A stretch of 64,000 nucleotides of DNA from Sphingomonas sp. LaA6.9 (GCF_022601895.1 NZ_JAKVIO010000004.1:62001-126000), one strand, 5' to 3'. Numbered from the stretch's first letter, positions 1 through 8,505 are shown. The notes: generated by a model not told the origin, from the letters alone. Made by a program: numbers and translations.

Positions 1-481
1 GGATATGGCCGCGGAGCATCTCGCGGCCGAGATTCTCGCGGACCGCGACATATTCCATCTCGGGGGTGATGATGCCGCGACGGGCATAGTGCATCTGGCT
101 GACGTTCATGCCCGCTTTCGCGCGCAGCACCTTGCGGCGGACATTGGGGAAGGGCGCGACGCCGCCCGAACGATCGGGGCCGAGCTGGCCATTGTCCTCA
201 GGGCGAACCTCGCGCTGCGACACTTCCTCGACATCGCCGCGGCCGCGGATCCAGTCGCGGCGGAGTTCGGGCAGACCCGCCATGATGTCGATCGCGGCAT
301 TGGGGTCGGTATAGGGGCCCGAACAGTCATAGACGCGCAGGGGCGGCTCGCCCGACGACGGCTCGAGGTCGATCTCGCGCATCGCGACCTTGAGGGGGCC
401 GACATGGATCTTGCGGCTGCCGCGGATTGGCCCGGTAGTGACGTTGAGTTCGGTGCGGGCGGGGATGTCGGCCATGTTCAT
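1..481 (-). CDS. thiC: Phosphomethylpyrimidine synthase ThiC, N-terminal part (cut by window edge)
   Basis: ThiC is the radical-SAM enzyme that converts aminoimidazole ribotide to HMP-phosphate in thiamine biosynthesis. About 160 N-terminal codons are present and the gene runs off the left edge. Reading inward from 481, the translation has the ThiC N-domain pattern, including VYDCSGPYTDP, the YAR-type segment AGMNVSQMHYARRGIITPEM and ENLGREMLRG. The start at 481 (MNMADIP) follows a GGAGAG ribosome-binding site; a second ATG lies at 475. The Fe-S cysteine motif would be in the missing C-terminal part. The TPP riboswitch just upstream fits this identity. Identification is firm. Confidence 0.96.
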   Translation of the reverse strand, partial: MNMADIPARTELNVTTGPIRGSRKIHVGPLKVAMREIDLEPSSGEPPLRVYDCSGPYTDPNAAIDIMAGLPELRRDWIRGRGDVEEVSQREVRPEDNGQLGPDRSGGVAPFPNVRRKVLRAKAGMNVSQMHYARRGIITPEMEYVAVRENLGREMLRGHI

Positions 482-518
482 TCTCTCCAAAACGGGATGG
501 AGAGCGGATGGTTGGCCG

Positions 519-612
519 CCTCCCTCCCTACGCCGGTGTCAGCCGGATCAGGTTCAGCGGGTCGTGGCCGGTTCAGCCACCTCTCAACCCTGTGCGCAGG
601 GTCCCCCGGGGA
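519..612 (-). promoter_or_regulatory. TPP riboswitch (thi box) upstream of thiC
   Basis: On the minus strand the leader carries the hallmark TPP aptamer strings: CAGGGTTGAGAGGTGGCTG, then ACCCGCTGAACCTGATC, then a CCGG..GACACCGG stem and GCGTAGGGAGG. TPP binding normally lowers expression of the downstream gene, and thiC begins about 40 nt further on. Boundaries are approximate. Confidence 0.95.
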
Positions 613-668
613 TGTGGGCGTTGTAGCCGGGATGCCATGCGGGGGGAAGTGCCTTCATCGAGCGCGAA

Positions 669-786
669 CCGCTCATCCTGAGGAGCCGTTGAGCGAAGTT
701 GAAACGGCGTCTCGAAGGACGCACAGAATCATGTCCTTCGAGACGGGTCTTCGCCTTTGCTCAGCCCCTCCTCAGGATGAGCGGTT
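669..786. repeat. Palindromic intergenic repeat, family A, copy 1
   Basis: The segment begins CGCTCATCCTGAGGAGCCG and ends CTCCTCAGGATGAGCGG. An inner pair, TCTCGAAGGAC and GTCCTTCGAGA, forms a second set of inverted arms. The same element recurs near 14980-15093 with only a few differences. It lies between thiC's leader and the 3' end of rpoN. Confidence 0.88.
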
Positions 787-795
787 AGAGAAGTA

Positions 796-2328
796 TCAGG
801 CCGCCTTGCCCTGTAGCGCTTTCTGCCGGCGACGCTGGACCGAGCTGCCGATGCCCATCGCCTCGCGGTACTTGGCAACGGTGCGTCGCGCGATGTCGAA
901 GCCCTTGTCGCGGAGCAGGTCGACGAGCGTGTCGTCGGAGAGAATCTTGCGCGGGTCTTCGGTGGCGATCAGCGCGCGGATATGGCTTTTCACCGCCTCG
1001 GCCGAAACCGCGTCGCCGCCATCGGCCGACTGGATCGCCGAGGTGAAGAAATATTTGAGCTCGTAGAGCCCGCGCGCGCAGCTGAGATATTTGTTGCTGG
1101 TCACGCGGCTGACGGTGGATTCGTGCATGCCGATCTCGTCGGCGACGGTCTTGAGCGTCAGCGGCTTCAGATGTGAAACCCCATGGGTGAAAAACCCTTG
1201 TTGCTGTTTAACCAGTTCGGTTGCCACCTTGATGATCGTGCGCTGGCGCTGGTCGAGCGCCTTGACCAGCCAGTTGGCGCTGGCGAGGCATTCGGAGAGC
1301 CAGGCCTTTGACGCCTTGTCCTGCTTGCCACCCGACAGCTCGACATAATAGCTGCGGTTGACGAGGAGCCTTGGCAGGGTGGCGCTGTTGATCTCGATCG
1401 CCCAGGTCGTCCCGCGTTGCGCGACGAAGATGTCGGGGGTGACCGCCTGGATGCGCTCGCCGCCAAATTTGAGGCCGGGCTTGGGATCATAGTCCCTGAG
1501 CTCGCGGATCATGTCCGCCATGTCCTCGTCATCGACGCCGCAGATGCGCTTCAGCTGGGCGAGCTTGCCCTGTCCGAGCAGGTCGAGATTGTCGAGCAGA
1601 CGCGCCATGCAGGGGTCGTAGCGATCGGCCTCCTTAGCCTGCAGGGCCAGGCATTCGGCGAGGCCGCGCGCACCGACCCCCGTGGGATCGAAGCCGTGGA
1701 TGACGCAGAGCACGCGCTCGACCGCGGCGAGCGGCACGCCGAGGCGCTGCGCGATATCAAGCAGATTGGCGGCGAGATAGCCGGCCTCGTCGATCTGGTC
1801 GATCAGATGCGTGGCGATGAGCCAGTCCCCGCCCGAGAGCACCGCGCCCGCCTGCGCGAGCAGGTGATCGTGGAGCGAAAGCCCGGCCGACACCATGGCG
1901 TCGAAATCGGGACCGTCCTCGCCAAAGCCCGCGCCCGCGCTGCCGGTGAGGCCGAGTCCTCCATCGAGCCCGCCGCCGCTGTCGATCATGCTGTCGTGGT
2001 GGAATGTCTCGGCATCATAGTCGACGTCGAGCGGCGCGTCGGCCGAGGCGTCTCCGGTCTCGAGCAGGCGGTCGGCGGTGACGGGCTCGTCACCGAAATC
2101 GTCACCGTCGAAATCGCCGCCCTCGCCAGGTCCCTCATCGGGTGCCTCGACAGGGCCGCGATCCTCATCGCCGCCGGTTTCGAGCAGCGGGTTCTTCTCC
2201 AGCTCCTCGGCGATATAGGCCTCGATCTCGAGATTCGAGAGCGCCAGCAGCTTGATCGCCTGCTGGAGCTGTGGCGTCATCACCAGCGATTGCGACTGGC
2301 GAAGATCGAGGCGGGGTCCGAGCGCCAT
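796..2328 (-). CDS. rpoN: RNA polymerase sigma-54 factor RpoN
   Basis: Sigma-54 directs RNA polymerase to -24/-12 promoters that need AAA+ activators. The 510 residues match the usual length. The N-terminus has the glutamine- and leucine-rich activator region I (LRQSQSLVMTPQLQQAIKLLALSN), followed by a long acidic Asp/Glu/Gly region II (about residues 45-130), the core-binding domain, and near the C-terminus the RpoN box ARRTVAKYRE (about residues 480-489) that reads the -24 element. It sits 23 bp downstream of lptB on the same strand, the order seen in many proteobacteria, so the two are probably co-transcribed. The acidic region is glycine/aspartate rich and likely disordered. Confidence 0.97.
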   Translation of the reverse strand: MALGPRLDLRQSQSLVMTPQLQQAIKLLALSNLEIEAYIAEELEKNPLLETGGDEDRGPVEAPDEGPGEGGDFDGDDFGDEPVTADRLLETGDASADAPLDVDYDAETFHHDSMIDSGGGLDGGLGLTGSAGAGFGEDGPDFDAMVSAGLSLHDHLLAQAGAVLSGGDWLIATHLIDQIDEAGYLAANLLDIAQRLGVPLAAVERVLCVIHGFDPTGVGARGLAECLALQAKEADRYDPCMARLLDNLDLLGQGKLAQLKRICGVDDEDMADMIRELRDYDPKPGLKFGGERIQAVTPDIFVAQRGTTWAIEINSATLPRLLVNRSYYVELSGGKQDKASKAWLSECLASANWLVKALDQRQRTIIKVATELVKQQQGFFTHGVSHLKPLTLKTVADEIGMHESTVSRVTSNKYLSCARGLYELKYFFTSAIQSADGGDAVSAEAVKSHIRALIATEDPRKILSDDTLVDLLRDKGFDIARRTVAKYREAMGIGSSVQRRRQKALQGKAA

Positions 2329-2351
2329 GCTATCTGCCCAGGCGGATCATC

Positions 2352-3131
2352 TCAGAGCTCGAAGCCCTCGCCGAGATAGAGGCGGCGCACATTCTCGTCG
2401 GCGACGAGCGCGGCGGGCGACCCGGCAAAGAGCACGCGGCCGTCATAGATGATGCAGGCACGGTCGACGATGTCCAGGGTCTCGCGGACATTATGATCTG
2501 TGATGAGCACGCCGATGTCGCGCTGCTTCAGTTCCTTCACCAGATCGCGGATGTCAGCGATCGAGATCGGGTCGATACCCGCAAAGGGCTCGTCGAGCAG
2601 CATGATCGACGGGCTCGCGGCAAGCGCGCGCGCGATCTCGCAGCGACGGCGTTCGCCGCCCGACAGCGCCATGGCGGGCGAATCGCGCAACCGCGACAGG
2701 CTGAATTCCTCGAGCAGCTGGTCGAGCCGCCCTTCGCGCGCGGCACTGTCGGGTTCGGCGAGCTCGAGCACGGCCATGATGTTCTGCGCGACGGTGAGCC
2801 CGCGGAAGATCGAAGTTTCCTGCGGAAGATAGCCGAGGCCGAGAATCGCGCGGCGATACATGGGCAGCCCGGTGATGTCGTCGCCATCGAGCAGAATGCG
2901 GCCGCTATCGGGCTTCACCAGCCCCATGATCGAATAGAAGCATGTCGTCTTGCCCGCACCATTGGGGCCAAGAAGCCCCACGACCTCGCCGCGTGCGACC
3001 GAGAGCGAGACGTCGGTCAGCACCTGACGCTTGTCATAGGCCTTGGCGATCGAGACGACCGAAAGCCCGTTGGTCACGGCGCGCGCTGCGTCCGCGGTCA
3101 GAGGGACATCCATAGTGGCAACGTCGTTCAT
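2352..3131 (-). CDS. lptB: LPS export ABC transporter ATP-binding protein LptB
   Basis: LptB is the cytoplasmic ATPase that, with LptFG, extracts lipopolysaccharide from the inner membrane and pushes it along the Lpt bridge. The 259-residue protein has Walker A GPNGAGKTT, the Q-loop region LPQETSIFRGLTV, the ABC signature LSGGERRR, Walker B IMLLDEPFAG and switch His in LITDHNVRET. The N-terminus carries about 25 residues more than a minimal LptB, so a later start is possible. It precedes rpoN. lptA and lptC are about 1 kb upstream but separated by an opposite-strand gene, so lptB-rpoN probably uses its own promoter between 3132 and 3507. Confidence 0.96.
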   Translation of the reverse strand: MNDVATMDVPLTADAARAVTNGLSVVSIAKAYDKRQVLTDVSLSVARGEVVGLLGPNGAGKTTCFYSIMGLVKPDSGRILLDGDDITGLPMYRRAILGLGYLPQETSIFRGLTVAQNIMAVLELAEPDSAAREGRLDQLLEEFSLSRLRDSPAMALSGGERRRCEIARALAASPSIMLLDEPFAGIDPISIADIRDLVKELKQRDIGVLITDHNVRETLDIVDRACIIYDGRVLFAGSPAALVADENVRRLYLGEGFEL

Positions 3132-3507
3132 TCCCGCTCCAACTTGTATAGAGCCTGATTCACGCTTTCAGCGAAGGCGCGGAGCGCCTCCACCTCAACC
3201 GATCAGGCCCTTGTACCGGCCGAACTGCCAAAGATCGGTTAGCGAAATGTGAAGTCTAAGCCAATTGGCAAGATTCGTGCATGGGTTTTTTAACGAGAAT
3301 CTGAAGATGGACCAATCGCTACATTAGGTCGGACAACGCCTTGCGCAGCGATTTCGGGCTTGCACCGGGGGATACGCCACGGCATGCCACATGCAGAGCT
3401 GAACACAGCCCGCGGGGGCGCACAGGGCAAGGCAGAGAATCGCCTTCCCGCTCAACTCCGCAAGACATGGTCGCATTGCAGGACGTGTGACGTGTCGGGA
3501 GGGGAAT
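3132..3507. other. Non-coding gap between divergent lptB and a secreted-protein gene
   Basis: This 376-base gap holds a family B palindromic repeat at 3148-3211 next to the lptB start. The remainder is AT-richer than the genes, for example around 3238-3300. It should contain divergent promoters, but I could not assign convincing -35/-10 boxes, and I see no RNA gene. Confidence 0.5.
3148..3211. repeat. Palindromic intergenic repeat, family B, copy 1
   Basis: It starts GAGCCTGATTCACGCTTTCAG and ends CTCAACCGATCAGGCCC, with a GGCGCGGAGCGCC-like hairpin in the middle. Near-identical elements occur at 8318-8380, 16940-17006 and, inverted, at 18161-18220. Confidence 0.85.
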
Positions 3508-3981
3508 ATGAAATTTGCGGTCCTTGCTGCGCTGACAATCAGCGCGGTGTCATTCTCACCAGTGAAGGCTGCCACTTTGGAAGAGGCGCCGTTCGCGATG
3601 CGCGACGGGCACAGCCGGGCGGGCGTTTTCGCTGGCGCACGCCTCCGCATCGCGTTCGACCGTAGCGCACCGAAACATGCGAAACTGCGCGCGGGTTTCA
3701 GCCTGGCGCCGATACGTTCGGGCCGGATGGCAAGCGGCCGCAGCCTGACGCGTTTCGGGGAAGGAATCAGCCTGAGCTTTGGTGATGGCGACCGTGCGCC
3801 GCGGCTGTCATTCGCGGGTCGCGATCTTGCGCGCGACCGGCTCGGCGCCACCGATCAGGACGACGAAGCCGGGAAAAAAGGCGGGGTTGGCACCGCCGTT
3901 TATGTCGTTGGGGGCGTTCTGCTTCTTGGCGGGATCGCTGCGCTGCTCGTTGCAGACGCAGCAAGCGACGCTTCGCAATAG
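3508..3981 (+). CDS. Putative secreted or membrane-anchored protein of unknown function
   Basis: I do not recognise this 157-residue protein. It begins with a clear signal peptide (MKFAVLAALTISAVSFSPVKA, cleavage after AxA near residue 21), continues with a basic serine/arginine-rich middle, and ends with a hydrophobic helix (about residues 128-150, VYVVGGVLLLGGIAALLV). The start at 3508 is chosen over one at 3487 because a GGGAGGGG ribosome-binding site lies just before it and the signal peptide starts there. It is oriented against lptA and lptB and interrupts that block. A family C repeat follows its stop. Confidence 0.75.
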   Translation: MKFAVLAALTISAVSFSPVKAATLEEAPFAMRDGHSRAGVFAGARLRIAFDRSAPKHAKLRAGFSLAPIRSGRMASGRSLTRFGEGISLSFGDGDRAPRLSFAGRDLARDRLGATDQDDEAGKKGGVGTAVYVVGGVLLLGGIAALLVADAASDASQ

Positions 3982-4051
3982 CGCCGTCGCGGCTCCGCCA
4001 CAGCCTCTATAAGATGCGAGTCACCTGAAACCGAAATTCGCCACATTGATT

Positions 4052-4139
4052 TCGTCATTCCGGGCTTGACCCGGGATCCCGCTTTTCTTCAGTCCGTGCG
4101 CGAAAGGAAGCTGGATTCCGGATCAAGCCCGGGGTGACG
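4052..4139. repeat. Palindromic intergenic repeat, family C, short form
   Basis: Outer arms are GTCATTCCGGGCTTGACCCGG and CCGGATCAAGCCCGGGGTGAC, separated by about 45 bases. The arms match those that flank the GIY-YIG remnant at 38929-39121. It lies between two convergent genes (the 3508 gene and lptA) and may act as a transcript 3' end. Confidence 0.85.
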
Positions 4140-4168
4140 ATGATCAATAGAACTTTGATACCGCCAGA

Positions 4169-4714
4169 TTAGTTGGTCTTGCGTTCAGGCACGGTGAAAC
4201 GGCCCGTGACGCGGCCACCGGTCCCGCCCGATACGCCGCTCGCGCCGCCGACCGCGCTGCCGTCCATCACCGAACGCCCCGAATTGAGGTCGATGACGAG
4301 GCGGCCGCCGCGCAGCTGATTGTTGCCCTGTTCGAGCGTGACCCCGCCCACCATGGTGATGATACGGCGATTGAGATCGTAGATCGCAACGCTGCCGCGC
4401 GCGGTTTCGGACGCGCTGCGCACGACGACGCCACCCGAAGCGTCGAGCCGCTGGATGTCGAGCCCGCTGCCCGACGAACTGGCATAGGCGACGGTGAGGC
4501 GCGCGGCATCGAGTGCGAGCCCCGCCTGGCGCACCTTCACATTGCCCGAGAATATCGCGCGATCGGCGCGGTCCTGAACCTCGATACGATCGGCTTCGAC
4601 ATCGACGGGCGCGCCGGCATTGTGATTCTTGAGCGCCTGGGCGAGCACGGGGCCGCCAAGCGTGGCAAGCGCCGCCGCTGCTGCGCCGATCGCGCCGAGA
4701 AGAATCCGGTTCAT
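4169..4714 (-). CDS. lptA: Lipopolysaccharide export periplasmic protein LptA (OstA-like)
   Basis: LptA forms the periplasmic beta-jellyroll bridge that carries LPS between LptC and LptD. The protein starts with a signal peptide (MNRILLGAIGAAAAALATLGGPVLA) and continues with the OstA-like pattern: ADRIEVQDRADRAIFSGNVKVRQAG, then DASGGVVVRS and AIYDLNRRIITMVGGVTLEQGNNQLRGGRLVIDL. ATG codons at 4723 and 4717 are alternatives to the chosen start. It follows lptC by only a few bases on the same strand, so rnd-lptC-lptA is one transcription unit. The C-terminal 25 residues are glycine-rich and poorly conserved. Confidence 0.92.
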   Translation of the reverse strand: MNRILLGAIGAAAAALATLGGPVLAQALKNHNAGAPVDVEADRIEVQDRADRAIFSGNVKVRQAGLALDAARLTVAYASSSGSGLDIQRLDASGGVVVRSASETARGSVAIYDLNRRIITMVGGVTLEQGNNQLRGGRLVIDLNSGRSVMDGSAVGGASGVSGGTGGRVTGRFTVPERKTN

Positions 4715-4724
4715 CATCCTCATC

Positions 4725-5363
4725 CTATCTGGCGGCCCCCTGGACGATGTGCAAGCGCGCGCGTCCATCGAGCGTGACCGTGCGGGTGTTGAGGTCGGCG
4801 CGCATCGTCGACGCGCTGAAATTGCCGAGCGGCATGTTGCCCGTCACCGCGCCGGTGCTCGTCACCTGGCGCGACTTCAGATCGACCGCGACATTGGTCG
4901 TCTCGAGCTGGTAGCCATCGGCGGCGGTGAACAGGATTGGCCCGTCGACCGAGACGGTTTCCTTGTTCATGTCGTAGCGTCCGCGGTCGGCGCGCATCTG
5001 CGCGGGTCCATCGGGCAGCCGGATTTCGGCGGAGAGGTCCTGCAGCCTGACGACGGGTTCGCGCGAGGTTGCCTGCACCGCCGAACCGGCATGGAGCGCG
5101 AAGGGCTGCCCCTTGCTGTCTTCTCCGCGATAGATGGCGGCGGTCACGCGCATGCGTTCCTTCGCCACCTCGACCTTGTCCTTGGCGAGAACGAAGCTGA
5201 CCTCGTCGCGAATCGCGAGCGGCGCGATGGCGAGAAAGGCCGCGATCACGCCGATCGCGGAGGGCAGCAACCAGCCAAGGAACCGAATCAGCCGGTCGTG
5301 CGAACCGTGCGGCGCGGCCCAGTGCTGGCGCCGGGATCGGACACGATCGGCTATTTCAGACAT
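4725..5363 (-). CDS. lptC: LPS export protein LptC
   Basis: LptC is the inner-membrane anchored first station of the LPS bridge, receiving LPS from LptB2FG and passing it to LptA. The 212 residues have a cytoplasmic basic start, one transmembrane helix (about residues 29-47, LGWLLPSAIGVIAAFLAIAPL) and a jellyroll domain with repeated strands such as GRYDMNKETVSVDGPILF and YQLETTNVAVDLKSRQVTSTG. The chosen ATG at 5363 (MSEIADRVR) gives a normal length; the frame stays open upstream but that part overlaps rnd. It is 11 bp from rnd and 10 bp or less from lptA. Confidence 0.93.
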   Translation of the reverse strand: MSEIADRVRSRRQHWAAPHGSHDRLIRFLGWLLPSAIGVIAAFLAIAPLAIRDEVSFVLAKDKVEVAKERMRVTAAIYRGEDSKGQPFALHAGSAVQATSREPVVRLQDLSAEIRLPDGPAQMRADRGRYDMNKETVSVDGPILFTAADGYQLETTNVAVDLKSRQVTSTGAVTGNMPLGNFSASTMRADLNTRTVTLDGRARLHIVQGAAR

Positions 5364-5374
5364 TGGCGGCGCCT

Positions 5375-5992
5375 TCAGACATGCGCGAAGATGTCGATCT
5401 CGGGCCAGCCCGCGAGGTCGAGGAGCGCCCGGTGGGGCAGGAAGTCGAAACAGGCCCGGGCGAGCGCTGCGCGTCCCTCGCGCTCGAGGCGCGGGTCGAG
5501 TTCGGCCTTCAGCCGGTGGAGATAGCGCACATCGGATGCGGCATAGTCCTTCTGCGCGTCCGAAAGTTCGGGGCCGCCCCAATCGGAGGACTGCTGGTGC
5601 TTGGAGATGTCCGCGCCGAGCAGTTCGCGGACCAGTTCCTTCAGCCCATGTCGGTCGGTATAGGTCCGCACCAGCCGCGACGCGGTCTTGGTGCAGTAGA
5701 CGGGCTCGGCCATGACCCCGAGATAATGCTGGATCGCGGCAAGGTCGAAGCGCGCGAAATGATAGAGCTTCAGCCGCGCAGGATCGGCGAGCACCGCGCG
5801 CAGATTGGGCGCGGCGTAGTCACTGCCCGGACCGAAGCGTACGAGATGTTCGTCGCCATGTCCGTCCGAGATCTGGAGAAGGCACAACCGGTCGCGCGGG
5901 GTGACGAGCCCCATCGTCTCGGTATCAACGGCGACGGGCCCCGGCGCGAGCACGCCTTCGGGCAGGTCTTCTTCATGGAAATGAACGGTCAT
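5375..5992 (-). CDS. rnd: Ribonuclease D (short form, DEDDy exonuclease)
   Basis: This is a 3'-5' exoribonuclease with only the catalytic domain: 205 residues against about 370 for enterobacterial RNase D, which adds HRDC domains. Such short forms are usual in alphaproteobacteria. The catalytic motifs are visible: VDTETMGL (Exo I, D and E), FARFDLAAIQ (Exo II, D) and YAASDVRYL (Exo III, YxxxD). The start MTVHFHEEDLPEG at 5992 is preferred to an upstream frame start. The gene lies directly upstream of lptC and likely shares its transcript. Confidence 0.92.
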   Translation of the reverse strand: MTVHFHEEDLPEGVLAPGPVAVDTETMGLVTPRDRLCLLQISDGHGDEHLVRFGPGSDYAAPNLRAVLADPARLKLYHFARFDLAAIQHYLGVMAEPVYCTKTASRLVRTYTDRHGLKELVRELLGADISKHQQSSDWGGPELSDAQKDYAASDVRYLHRLKAELDPRLEREGRAALARACFDFLPHRALLDLAGWPEIDIFAHV

Positions 5993-6024
5993 TCCCGGGG
6001 CCTTACGCCTTTCACGCCCCGGGC

Positions 6025-6840
6025 TCAATCTTCGCTTTCAATCACCCGGTCGACGGCCGCGCGCTTTTTCGTCGCCGCGCGGCGCGAAAGGATGTTGAGC
6101 GTCTCGACGAGCGCGGAAAATGCCATCGCCGCGTAGATATAGCCCTTGGGCACATGCATCCCGAAGCCGTCGGCGATCAGCACCGCGCCGATCATCAGCA
6201 GGAAGCCGAGCGCGAGCATGACCACGGTCGGGTTGCGGTTGATGAAATTGGCGAGCGGATCGGCGGCGAGCAACATGACGAGCACGGCGACGACGACCGC
6301 GATCACCATCACGGGCAGATGATCGGTCATGCCCACGGCGGTCAGGATCGAATCGACCGAGAAGACCATGTCGAGCAGCAGGATCTGGACGATTGCGCCG
6401 CCGAAGTTGAGCGCGGCGGTGGCTTCCTTGTCCAGAAGGTCGTGTTCGCTGGGCACAGGATCCATCGCGTGGTGGATTTCCTTCGTCGCCTTCCACAGCA
6501 GGAACAGTCCACCCGCGATCAGGATGAGGTCGCGCCAGGAGAATTGCGTCTCGAAGGCGGGTTCGCCATGCGCGCCCGCCGGCCCGACAATGCCGAGGTC
6601 GAAGACAGGGGCGGTGAGCCCGACGAGCCACGAGATCATCGAAAGCAGCGCGAGCCGCATGACGAGCGCCAGCCCGATACCGACGCGGCGCGCCTTTTGC
6701 CGCTGGTGCTCGGGCAGCTTGTTCGACAGGATCGAGATGAAGATCAGATTGTCGATACCGAGCACGACCTCCATGACGACAAGGGTGAGGAGAGCGGCCC
6801 ATACGGCGGGGTCGGAGAAGAGTGTCATCAGATCGGTCAT
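6025..6840 (-). CDS. TerC family integral membrane protein
   Basis: TerC proteins are polytopic membrane proteins linked to tellurite resistance and to metal (including Mn2+) homeostasis. The 271 residues show about seven hydrophobic helices and the family's acidic intramembrane motifs [13 protein letters not shown] (residues about 21-33) and [17 protein letters not shown] charged loop with a His residue ([20 protein letters not shown]) lies mid-protein. Start MTDLMTLF at 6840 is preferred over the ATG at 6849. It ends 32 bp before rnd on the same strand. The transported ion cannot be told from sequence. Confidence 0.9.
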   Translation of the reverse strand: MTDLMTLFSDPAVWAALLTLVVMEVVLGIDNLIFISILSNKLPEHQRQKARRVGIGLALVMRLALLSMISWLVGLTAPVFDLGIVGPAGAHGEPAFETQFSWRDLILIAGGLFLLWKATKEIHHAMDPVPSEHDLLDKEATAALNFGGAIVQILLLDMVFSVDSILTAVGMTDHLPVMVIAVVVAVLVMLLAADPLANFINRNPTVVMLALGFLLMIGAVLIADGFGMHVPKGYIYAAMAFSALVETLNILSRRAATKKRAAVDRVIESED

Positions 6841-6911
6841 GCACGCCATTTGCCCTGTGGCCGGAAAAGCCGCAAGCTCCTCGCCGGGACACTTTCGGGA
6901 AAATCGCCGCG

Positions 6912-7277
6912 ATGACCGACCGCAACTCCGCCGACCAGCCCGCCACGGCCTTTGAATTCAACCGGCCGACGATCATCGCGCTGCTCTATCTGGCCAGCTT
7001 TGTCACGGGCATCACGGCGGTGATCGGGGCGGTGCTGGCGCATCTATGGGCTGGCGAGCCTGCCCAGGACTGGGAGCGGAGCCATTATCGCTATCTGATT
7101 CGCACTTTCTGGCTGGCGCTCGTCGCGGGCGTCGTCGGCGTGGTGCTGACGATCGTGCTGGTCGGATTCGCAATATTGTTCGCGGTGACCGTTTGGGTGG
7201 CGGTGCGTTCTGTGGTTTCACTGGTCAAGGCACAGAAGCGCGAGCCGATCGCTGATCCGGCTACTTTGCTGTTCTGA
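6912..7277 (+). CDS. DUF4870-type small membrane protein
   Basis: A 121-residue protein with three predicted transmembrane helices (around residues 18-40, 63-90 and a following stretch [15 protein letters not shown]) and a conserved [10 protein letters not shown] segment between them. This pattern resembles the DUF4870 / YidH-like small membrane proteins, whose role is unknown. It is divergent from the terC-like gene with about 70 bp between them. The start MTDRNSADQ lies at 6912; no strong ribosome-binding site is visible. Confidence 0.75.
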   Translation: MTDRNSADQPATAFEFNRPTIIALLYLASFVTGITAVIGAVLAHLWAGEPAQDWERSHYRYLIRTFWLALVAGVVGVVLTIVLVGFAILFAVTVWVAVRSVVSLVKAQKREPIADPATLLF

Positions 7278-7449
7278 AGGAATTTATCCAAATTGCGACG
7301 CGCGTTGAGGAAATATGTCGCAGGCTGCAAGAATTTAGGTTATGACGACTCACTGGCGGGTATTGTTTTCGCGCCAAAGTATCTGTGCCCATCGCCCGGT
7401 GTGCAGGTTCTGATATGAATTTTGGGCGACCGGGAAAGACTAACAGGGC

Positions 7450-8259
7450 ATGAGTTTCGACAGAGGACGCCGCGGTGAGCGCGGTGGGCGTGGCAGAGAC
7501 AAGCGCGACGGTTTCGGCGACGAGAGCTTCGGCGGATTTGAGGACAGAGGCGGCAGCCGGTTCGGCGGTGGTTTCGGTGGAGACCGCGGCGGTTTTGGCG
7601 GCGGTGACCGATTCGGCGGCGGTGGCGGCGATCGCTTCGGCGGCGGCGGCGGTGGTGGCTTCGGCGGCCCGCGCGGCGGCGGCGGTGGCGGCTTCGGCGG
7701 CCCGCGCGGCGGTGGCGGCGGCATGCCTGCCCAGGTCGTCGGCGAAGGCAAGGGCGTCGTCAAATTCTTCAACAGCCAGAAGGGCTTCGGCTTCGTCGTT
7801 CGCGACGACGGCGGCGAGGATGTGTTCGTGCACATCTCCGCGGTCGAGCAGGCCGGCCTGACCGGGCTTGCCGAGGGACAGCCGCTCGAGTTCACGCTGG
7901 TGGATCGTGGCGGACGCGTTTCGGCGACCGACCTGAAGATCGAGGGCGAGCCGCTTCCCGTCGAGGACCGCGGTCCTCCGCGCGATCGCGACGCCGCTCC
8001 GCGTGGCGGCGGCATGGGTGGTCCCCAGCGCCAGCTGACCGGCGAGAAGGCGACGGGCACCGTCAAGTTCTTCAACGCAATGAAGGGCTTCGGCTTCATT
8101 CAGCGCGACGACGGACAGCCTGACGCGTTCGTGCACATTTCGGCGGTCGAACGCGCCGGCATGGGCAGCCTGAACGAAGGCGACCGTCTCGAGTTCGACA
8201 TCGAAGTCGATCGTCGCGGCAAATATGCCGCGGTGAACCTCGTCCCCAAGCAGGACTGA
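7450..8259 (+). CDS. Tandem cold-shock-domain protein with glycine-rich N-terminal tail
   Basis: The protein has two cold-shock domains, about residues 98-164 and 198-268, each with RNP1 (KGFGFVV, KGFGFIQ) and RNP2 (DVFVHI, DAFVHI) motifs that bind single-stranded RNA or DNA. The first 95 residues are a low-complexity Gly/Arg/Phe/Asp tail (repeats of GGFGG, RGG, GGDRFGG), resembling eukaryotic RGG-box regions. The double domain is a known alphaproteobacterial arrangement; the length of the glycine-rich tail is notable. A strong terminator follows at about 8399-8440. Role as an RNA chaperone is inferred from family. Confidence 0.92.
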   Translation: MSFDRGRRGERGGRGRDKRDGFGDESFGGFEDRGGSRFGGGFGGDRGGFGGGDRFGGGGGDRFGGGGGGGFGGPRGGGGGGFGGPRGGGGGMPAQVVGEGKGVVKFFNSQKGFGFVVRDDGGEDVFVHISAVEQAGLTGLAEGQPLEFTLVDRGGRVSATDLKIEGEPLPVEDRGPPRDRDAAPRGGGMGGPQRQLTGEKATGTVKFFNAMKGFGFIQRDDGQPDAFVHISAVERAGMGSLNEGDRLEFDIEVDRRGKYAAVNLVPKQD

Positions 8260-8306
8260 CCTTGATCGCTTCAGGCTGAATCAGCCTGAAGCGTGAATCA
8301 AGGTCT
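8260..8306. repeat. Short inverted repeat related to family B
   Basis: CCTTGATCGCTTCAGGCTGA is mirrored by TCAGCCTGAAGCGTGAATCAAGG, a near-perfect hairpin beginning one base after the cold-shock gene stop. It shares the GCGTGAATCA string with family B. Confidence 0.75.
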
Positions 8307-8317
8307 CCACTGTTTGA

Positions 8318-8380
8318 ATAGAGCCTGATTCACGCTTTCAGCGGAAGCGCGCAGCGTTTCCGCTTCAACCGATCAGGCTC
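8318..8380. repeat. Palindromic intergenic repeat, family B, copy 2
   Basis: This is almost identical to 3148-3211: GAGCCTGATTCACGCTTTCAG, an inner GCGGAAGCGC and GCGTTTCCGC hairpin, and CTTCAACCGATCAGGC. It lies between the convergent cold-shock and ligase genes. Confidence 0.87.
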
Positions 8381-8398
8381 GGGCTTCACGGCTTCACG

Positions 8399-8440
8399 AA
8401 AAAGGGCCCGGCGCGCAACACTGCACGCCGGGCCTTTTTC
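8399..8440. terminator. Bidirectional Rho-independent terminator
   Basis: A GGCCCGGCG and CGCCGGGCC stem is flanked by an A-run on the left (AAAAAGGG) and a T-run on the right (CCTTTTTC). It can therefore end both the cold-shock transcript (+) and the ligase transcript (-), which converge here. Confidence 0.88.
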
Positions 8441-8505
8441 GTTGCACGCGATCAGCGCCTGAAGCGCGACGTGAGCCGCGCTTCAGCGAATGATGCGGTT
8501 TTTCC

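Noticed and set aside
7261-8136. Ala/Glu-rich minus-strand frame opposite the cold-shock gene
   Set aside because: Low-complexity mirror of the Gly-rich tail; the plus-strand frame holds both RNP motifs.
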